Part shown: piece by piece, positions 58,224 to 64,000 of the stretch
Numbering within the stretch: position 1 is the stretch's first letter
Layout: each line of letters begins with the position of its first letter
Assembly (NCBI RefSeq): GCF_001638985.1
Contig: NW_017265148.1
Coordinates: 1,080,394-1,144,393, forward strand
Reading direction: 5' to 3'
DNA length: 64,000 bases
From: Phycomyces blakesleeanus NRRL 1555(-)
Taxonomy: Eukaryota; Mucoromycota; Mucoromycetes; Mucorales; Phycomycetaceae
Made by a program: the position numbers and the translations under genes
The notes under the pieces: generated by a model
What the model saw: only the letters and a program-made list of their open reading frames with translations
The model's database searches: none
Told to the model about the DNA's origin: nothing

Positions 58224-60575
58224 TGAATGAAATTGGTGTGGCAATACTACTAATTTGCATGAAATTTGGTGGCTGACCACACTATGCTAAAGCAGGGGAA
58301 ATTGGTGGTAAATGGGCTATGCTTGCCACTAATCATAGTGGTATTGCCACTAATTTACTGAATAGTAAAGCAGCATGTTTGATTGGCTTAGTTTCAAACA
58401 GATTGGTAGTAAAAGTATGGTAGTAAATTCATATATGGAAAAATTGGTGGTAAAATTGGTGGATTTTATTTTTATTCATACGCTTGCTGCGCAGTAGGAT
58501 ATACAATAGAAATATACAAGAGAAGTATACAATTGGCTGTACAATGTACTATATGATGTATTACATAATGTACTATACAATGTACTATGCGATATACTAT
58601 ACAATGGACTATACAATAAAATATATAGTATGCTATGTCTTTCACATGGCATATAATGATGCATATTCATATACAAGCTTAATAATAATACTAGCAATAT
58701 AACTTGTACATATACTAACTCATATATTAGTTATACAAGTAATACATATCTTTAGATATATCAGCTATAGATGACAGGATTCTTCATTATGAATTATAAT
58801 TGTTGATGCTTTTCTATTAAAAGAACGTTCAAGCAATCCTATTTCAGTGTTGTGTAAAGCTAAAGTAAAGAATACTATGAATATATGTACTTAAAAGTGT
58901 CTTTTTTTGTAATTACCTCAAGTATATTCATTAACAGCTTCAAGTAATTGTGATTAAAGACGAAGTCTACAAAAATAAGTTAATATACAAAGTAAATACA
59001 CATGGCCTAGTAAGCTTACCCTTATAATTTGTTTGCATTCAAAGATTGTCCGGTAGCTACCATACTGCAGCACAAGCCCCAAGTAATTAGATGCACCTAC
59101 TCATTGATAGCTAGCCAGATTGTTTAGTATACCCTATACAATATCACTTTAGTAAGACTGTAACTTACATTGGCTGTATTTTGTGAAAGGAAGTCGAGAG
59201 TTTATTATATAGTAGCTGCTTGAAAAAAAAAACTGCAAAAAAATGTGTTTTTCTAGTTGCATTAGTCTTTTTTTAAAAATCAAAACACAATTGTAGTGAT
59301 TTTATATCAAGAGTGTCTTAAATTTTGAGTGGTGCATGTTGTTTGAATGTGATTACAGGAAAAGTAATGGAAGAAAGTAGAGGAAATGAGTAGATTTGTC
59401 ATTCATTAAAAAAAGAGAGATTGTTAAGAGAATTTTTTGTTGTTGTTCTGGAAGACGGAAATAACAGGGAATTCAAAAAATAAATAAATTCGATGGCTCC
59501 GCATGTTTCTTCTTGGTGGTGAGGCTGCCACACTACTTTCTGCCTCACCAAGGCTACTTTTAAAAATATAGTTTAGTCAGTGTATTAAGTTTTACATTTG
59601 AACAATCTATACATACCTCAACTCTTCTCCTTGAACTTCTCTGCTTAACTTTGCCAGCATATTTTTTAATAAAGAAAAGTATTATTGAAATATCTTGCAT
59701 GATACTAAATTTAATATGTATGATTTGTCACTTCTCCATTTGGTGTTCAGCCTTCATCACTTCTTGAAGGAGAAGAACAGCAACTCATTGACCTCTGAAT
59801 TTATGTAAAACAAATTGGTATTTCTAAATTAACTCCTCGAGTCTCAAGGAGTAGTACAACTTTTGTTGACTACTCAATCTTCCTCAGTTCGTCTCTACAA
59901 TGCCGTCTTCACGCATAATATGTTGGCATTGCCTTGTATACATGTAGAACTGCAGTTGAATGAGCTTTTGCTCTTCTAAGAATACGCTGATATACGTCTC
60001 CTGTTTCTTTTTCCACAGATAGTTGATCAGTGCATTTATCCTTGCAGTTGCACTCGGTATCTTATTTGTTCTTGTTGGGATAAAGTCAACACAAGCCTCT
60101 GTCATCGTAGCAGGTATATGCTTTACTCCTCTCACAAGCAATAAAAAATAACTTCAAGATGATGTTCATTTACGATGAAAGGGAAAAATAAATGTAAAGT
60201 AAAAATTTGAGCAAAATAAAATATAAAAAAAATCAATTTAAATCGCATACTTTTGGTAAATTAGTAGAAAAGATAGTTGGTCTGCCACATTGATTAGTGA
60301 TATTGTCAAAATACAACAATCTTGACAATGAGACAAAAAAAAAGTTTTACGATTTCAAATAAAAAATGAATAAATCAAGTTGCTATACTCTCTATATGAT
60401 ATATATGTAAAAAAAAAGACGTTTCTATTATGTTATTTCGCTCTTAAATACAACTTTATCTTTTTCACCTTTTTTTAATATTTTTACCAAACTCTAGAAC
60501 CAATTTGATTGGTTAATTAAAATAAATTAGTGGCATATCCACTACTATTAGTGGCAGCCACACCAATTTCATTCA
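58224..60575. mobile_element. Family X copy B, TIR element at TA
   Basis: Starts TGAATGAAATTGGTGTGGC and ends in its exact reverse complement, flanked by TA on both sides. It interrupts the TNP2 V gene. Its left 1.39 kb equals family X copy A (21225-21947 plus 32922-33572) without CACTA II. No transposase is present; one unassigned open frame (59884-60141) lies inside. TA target and TIR suggest a non-autonomous Tc1/mariner relative. Confidence 0.75.
59884..60141 (-). CDS. Hypothetical protein inside family X
   Basis: 85 codons; an internal ATG begins MTEACVDFIPTRTNKIPSAT. It continues with NALINYLWKKKQETYISVFL and a Gln-rich helix. Composition looks coding (balanced charged and hydrophobic residues) in contrast to the surrounding AT-rich DNA. 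No family recognised. It could be an exon carried by the element or a remnant of its transposase. Confidence 0.3.
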   Translation of the reverse strand: MLVRGVKHIPATMTEACVDFIPTRTNKIPSATARINALINYLWKKKQETYISVFLEEQKLIQLQFYMYTRQCQHIMREDGIVETN

Positions 60576-60577
60576 TA

Positions 60578-61247
60578 TATATATCAAGATAAGAGGCACA
60601 TACTCTATACATGATATCTGTAGAGCTGGCACGAATCTCATTGGAATAATTGGTAATATTTTCGTATTTTTTATGAGAAATTCTAAAGTTTTTTATTATT
60701 TTGATGAATTATAAGTTCCTTGTACCATTGTAATTAGAAGTAGGAAGACGTTGACTGAAGTCATATACCAAAGATGCGGTTTTGTTTTCAATGTTTTCCA
60801 TTGGAGCTAATTCTTTAATGATATGATCATATTCAACATTGGGCTTTAATTAGAAAAAGGTAAATTAGTATAATACTCTCATATATATATGTCTTACCAT
60901 GGGCTGATTATTATTATTATCACCATTATTGAAGGCATCCACAGTTTGGTTATCAATTGTGGCTGTGTTTTCTCTGCTTGTTCATGAAGGTAATAATATA
61001 ATTCATCACTTGTTCTAACAATGCATATGTATTTCATAAACTTACTCGGAGGTGTATCCAGATACAATGTTTGATACAATGTTGGTTTGCTCAGGGACAG
61101 AAATGGGTTGGGAAATCTCAAAATTAAGCATGTTTGAAGAACGGGTTTTCATACACTGAATCTGCATAACTTGACTTTTCTTGTGCTATTGTAAAATGTA
61201 TTACAGAATCTGCACTTGTAACTACTACACTTTGTAATTGAGGACAT
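60578..61247 (-). pseudogene. TNP2-type transposase V, N-terminal fragment
   Basis: ATG at 61247; zinc block SYKCRFCNTFYNSTRKVKLC matches copy III. A stop follows after CRFSV. Donor GTAAGT near 61047. The exon 2 homologue ends at about 60900 (GTAAGA). Exon 3 from about 60844: VEYDHIIKEL, SLVYDFSQRLPTSNYNG, a TAA stop after TRNL, then FIKIIKNFRISHKKYENI and STDIMYRVCASYLDIY, where family X interrupts. Confidence 0.65.
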
Positions 61248-61484
61248 TTTTAAAGGTTGAAAATAACACTTTGAAGTAAATGTATGAGTATCAGTAATGG
61301 CTTTTAAATGATATGCCTTTATGCTAAATAATTTTGAGTTTTGTGTGGACTTTATAGCTCCAAGATAATGATGACATGGATAATATGAGTATAAACTCAG
61401 AAACAGAATCTGAAACATTGCATATTAGCTGTCAATACAGCTACGGCAAGTCAAAATTAATATTGACTGAGATGAATAAGCTAA

Positions 61485-61753
61485 GAGCATCTTCAGCAGT
61501 CCACTTTATCTCCACTTTTACATTAAATTTAAAGATTTAGCTCAAGTTTGTCCTCCCAGCAGTTCGATTAAATTCACTCTAAATATAAAAGACAGTTCCT
61601 TTTCTTTATCTTCCTATTAAATTTAATACGAAGATAAAAGTTATTTAAAGAAAAAGATAAATCGAACTGCTGGGAAAATTGACCTTTTCTTTAGCTAAAA
61701 TAGCGGTGTTTAACTTAGATAAATTAAAAGTTCTCTCACTGCTGAAGATGCTC
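61485..61753. mobile_element. Tourist-like (PIF/Harbinger) MITE
   Basis: Terminal inverted repeat GAGCATCTTCAGCAGT (perfect) with TAA on both sides (61482-61484 and 61754-61756). A second perfect inverted pair, CCCAGCAGTTCGATT, lies inside, so the transcript or single strand can fold back. 269 bp, non-coding. It separates the two divergent CACTA V genes. Confidence 0.8.
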
Positions 61754-61854
61754 TAAACTAATTAATATGAAACTAATAATAAATGACAGAAAAGTTTTTC
61801 ACTCTATTTTCCTTTCACTACAATCTTTTTGCTTACATAAACTAAACTCTTAAC

Positions 61855-62495
61855 ATGAATAACATAGAAAGCCAGATCATATCTTTACTACAAGCTATGT
61901 ACAATGATATACTCTCTTTGAAGGCAGACCAGGACACTATCAAACTGGAAATTGATACTATCAAACTGGAATTGAATTCTACCAGAGAAGAATTGAATTC
62001 AAAGATTGACTACCTTCAGAGTTAACTGGACAACAGAAGCTTTTCTGAGGAAGAAACAGCACCTTCTGCCACTGACATTGTAAGTCAAAAATAGAATAAA
62101 ATGAATATGTATTAGCATGTAATCCAATAGCCTTATAGCAGCCTTATCCGTACACCTGTTCTAAATACCCGGGATATAACTTTGAAGCACGTCTTCAAAA
62201 ATGATGAGTGAAGATCTTGGTATTGAGGTAACCAATGAAGAAAAGGCCACTCCACGTATATACAAAGATCATTTGTGATGAGCTGGCTGTTCATCCTTTG
62301 GTGAAGGATCTTGGTTCTCATTCTAGCTGGGGGTCTATACCAGCAATGGTTAGAAAACAAATGTGTGCTAAACACGTAACGTTGATGAATGATGCTGGTA
62401 TCGACCTCACCAAATGCCACGAAAACCGGGCCTCCGCCTCGAGAGTCTCTCATCTCAGGAGAGACCGTTATAGAATATTACAGTCTCGTAAGTAA
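61855..62495 (+). pseudogene. CACTA V companion protein (coiled coil plus WxxIP domain)
   Basis: Exon 1 61855-62079 with an intact ATG: MNNIESQIISLLQAMYNDIL, long coiled coil to NSKIDYLQ, then a TAA (CAA expected). Donor GTAAGT. Exon 2 from about 62139: RTPVLNTRDITLKHVFK, a one-base slip in an A-run near 62198 and a second shift near 62235. Then KIICDELAVHPLVKDLG, SWGSIPAMVRKQMCAKH, GIDLTKCHENRASASRV and LRRDRYRILQSRK. Closest relative in the window: companion III. Confidence 0.6.
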
Positions 62496-63011
62496 TCGAA
62501 TGTAATAGAATCGAATGAGATATCATGCTATAAAAACTTAGAATATAATGTAGTTTATGGCCAATAAAATGCAACTATTAATCTTTTACTATTAATTAAT
62601 AACCAATAAAATGAACAATAAAAACATCTAATTATTAAATTAAATAATAATTGTTATAAATATAATCCAATAGACATCTATTCTCTTAAGAGCAATAATA
62701 ATAAAAATAAATTGTGTCCAATAAAATGTTTATTTAATCTACACTTTAAAACAATTGTGTTCATATAAGAGGGTACCAAATAAAAGTACTCAATGACATA
62801 TAAGCTTTATACAAAAGATAAAAGAAACCACGTCTAATAGAAAAGCCAATACTAAGAAAGGAATATTGCTTTGTTATACAAATAAGATATTAAAGAGCAG
62901 AGAGCAGAAGTTCATTTATTTTTGTTTAAACTCAATGGTGGTTTGAATGGAGAACTTGCAAAAAATCACCGGTCAAACCATTAGTCTTACCGTCTTTTTT
63001 TTCCCGTAGTG

Positions 63012-64000
63012 CTAAGCCAAAGCTCGCATATATAAGTACCAATAAAAAGGCAATTATAAGCTACACAAAAGTTTCTTAGTAAATGACTACAACTTCATAT
63101 CCGTTAAAAAGAGTGGTGCTATGTAATAATCCATAATAAGCAGGAGATTAGAAAGTAGGCAAGTCAAAAGCTCCACCTGGGCTGTCTCCCACAAGGGCTC
63201 TTCTTTTTTTTTCATAATGCTATATCTCCATCAATTGTGGAAATTAATTCCACAAGTAGTACAGAAGGTCTACAAGGGCAAAGTACGACTAGTGATCCTC
63301 GTGATACCGAGTTAAATAACCCAAAACTGATAGCCAATGGTACTCCAGCAGGTATCTTACCTTGGCTGTATATATATTATCCGCAGTGCCAGAGAAAGAA
63401 ATGGTTTTTTTCGGGGCAACCATCATCCTTTCTAAAATAAAAAGGTCAAAGAGAAATTATACCAAGAAAAGGTATGATTGTGAGTGGTGCTGCTGGATAA
63501 GATTGTGTAAACAACAAACTCTGTGTGTATACATATGTAAACACGATGTCAATGCCGTGGTAAACTAGTTGGTCAATAATCATACTTTATCTAGTCCATA
63601 TCTCGACTTTATGGGATACTTTATTCCTTTGGTTTTCCGAATCTTTTGGTCAGGTAGAACAAGTCTAGCTCGACGGGAACCCATTGCAACCTTCCTTGTA
63701 AAAACAATATCAGAGATAAAGATTTTAACAAAAAAATTAGGATGATATATGTTCCTTGCAATCCGCCTTTTGACCTTTTCAAGACCTGAGGACCAATGCA
63801 AGAGCCACGTTTAACGTAACTTTAACAAAATACGGTGATGTTGATTTGTCTGGCAACAATGTGGCACCTTTGGTCAGACATTGGCCACTTGCAGCTTAAA
63901 TACATACACTGGACTTACCCTAGCTATATAGTGGAAGGTAGAGCAGTTTTCACCCGGGATCCAAAGTAAGCACAATGGAAGTAATCCAAAATCGGGTTGG
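63012..64000. other. Unassigned right end of the window
   Basis: Outside CACTA V. Two weak coding-looking stretches: plus strand about 63235-63350 (INSTSSTEGLQGQSTTSDPR, ending at a GTATCT donor-like site) and minus strand 63801-63580 (RRARLVLPDQKIRKTKGIKY). No family recognised; it may be the edge of a host gene or another element. Confidence 0.3.

Larger units (their letters stand above)
60576..63011. mobile_element. CACTA transposon V (left part lost)
   Basis: The right tip reads TTTTCCCGTAGTG, the inverse of the CACTA III tip. Divergent TNP2 (-) and companion (+) genes, and the spacer between them, are homologous to CACTA III in reverse orientation. The left portion is cut off by family X copy B at 60575. 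The Tourist-like MITE sits between the genes. Confidence 0.75.

Overview
This window is a repeat graveyard from a filamentous fungus, most likely an early-diverging one (Mucoromycota, for example a Phycomyces-like mould). That assignment is inferred from short GT-AG introns, very AT-rich spacers, and the mixture of element types: CACTA/TNP2, FAR1-type MULE, IS630/Tc1, DIRS and non-LTR elements. I see no ordinary protein-coding host gene. The only clear host genes are two tRNAs: tRNA-Ile(AAU) at 1369-1442 (+) and tRNA-Val(UAC) at 20779-20850 (-). Each has a retroelement within about 50 bp of its 5' end.

Layout. 1-1352: 5' part of a non-LTR retrotransposon (-) beside tRNA-Ile. 1790-8589: CACTA element I (TSD ATT). 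9556-10609: solo-LTR-like repeat holding a 516-bp MITE. 10621-20152: a long-TIR IS630/Tc1-type element ('element T', TA target) with a nested MULE1 (13412-17209). 20891-21200: LTR-like sequence beside tRNA-Val. 21225-33572: 'family X' copy A, split by CACTA II (21948-32918, TSD AAG), which itself holds MULE2 (27288-31116) and a solo LTR (31512-32044). 33690-36760: a dead Tc1 gene and an IS630-type element with tandemly repeated ends. 37888-42025: CACTA III with CACTACGGGAAA tips. 43337-46779: remains of CACTA IV, followed by a Tc1 element (46858-48200). 49708-52978: another TNP2-like transposase gene (VI). 53331-58193: a structurally complete but mutated DIRS retrotransposon. 58224-60575: family X copy B, inserted into CACTA V (to 63011), which also carries a Tourist-like MITE.

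How the genes work together. Each recognisable CACTA unit pairs a TNP2-type transposase gene with a small second gene whose product starts with a coiled coil. Two architectures occur. In I and II the pair is convergent and the companion ends in an acidic MSEDES / WRS / LKR-YGR domain. In III, IV and V the pair is divergent and the companion carries a different 'WxxIP...H...G...C' domain. I propose these as the functional analogues of the plant TNPA partner. The two MULEs encode FAR1/MULE/SWIM transposases extended at the C-terminus by an OTU-like cysteine protease domain. They share their promoter leader but have unrelated TIRs. Element T carries a stand-alone HTH protein related to the DNA-binding end of its own transposase.

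The inactivating changes across several unrelated families are mostly C:G to T:A transitions: lost GT splice donors, ATG to ATA starts, TGG/CGA/CAA to stop, and a catalytic Arg to Trp. In two codons the paralogues show TGA in one copy and CAA in the other, as expected from deamination of an ancestral CGA on either strand.
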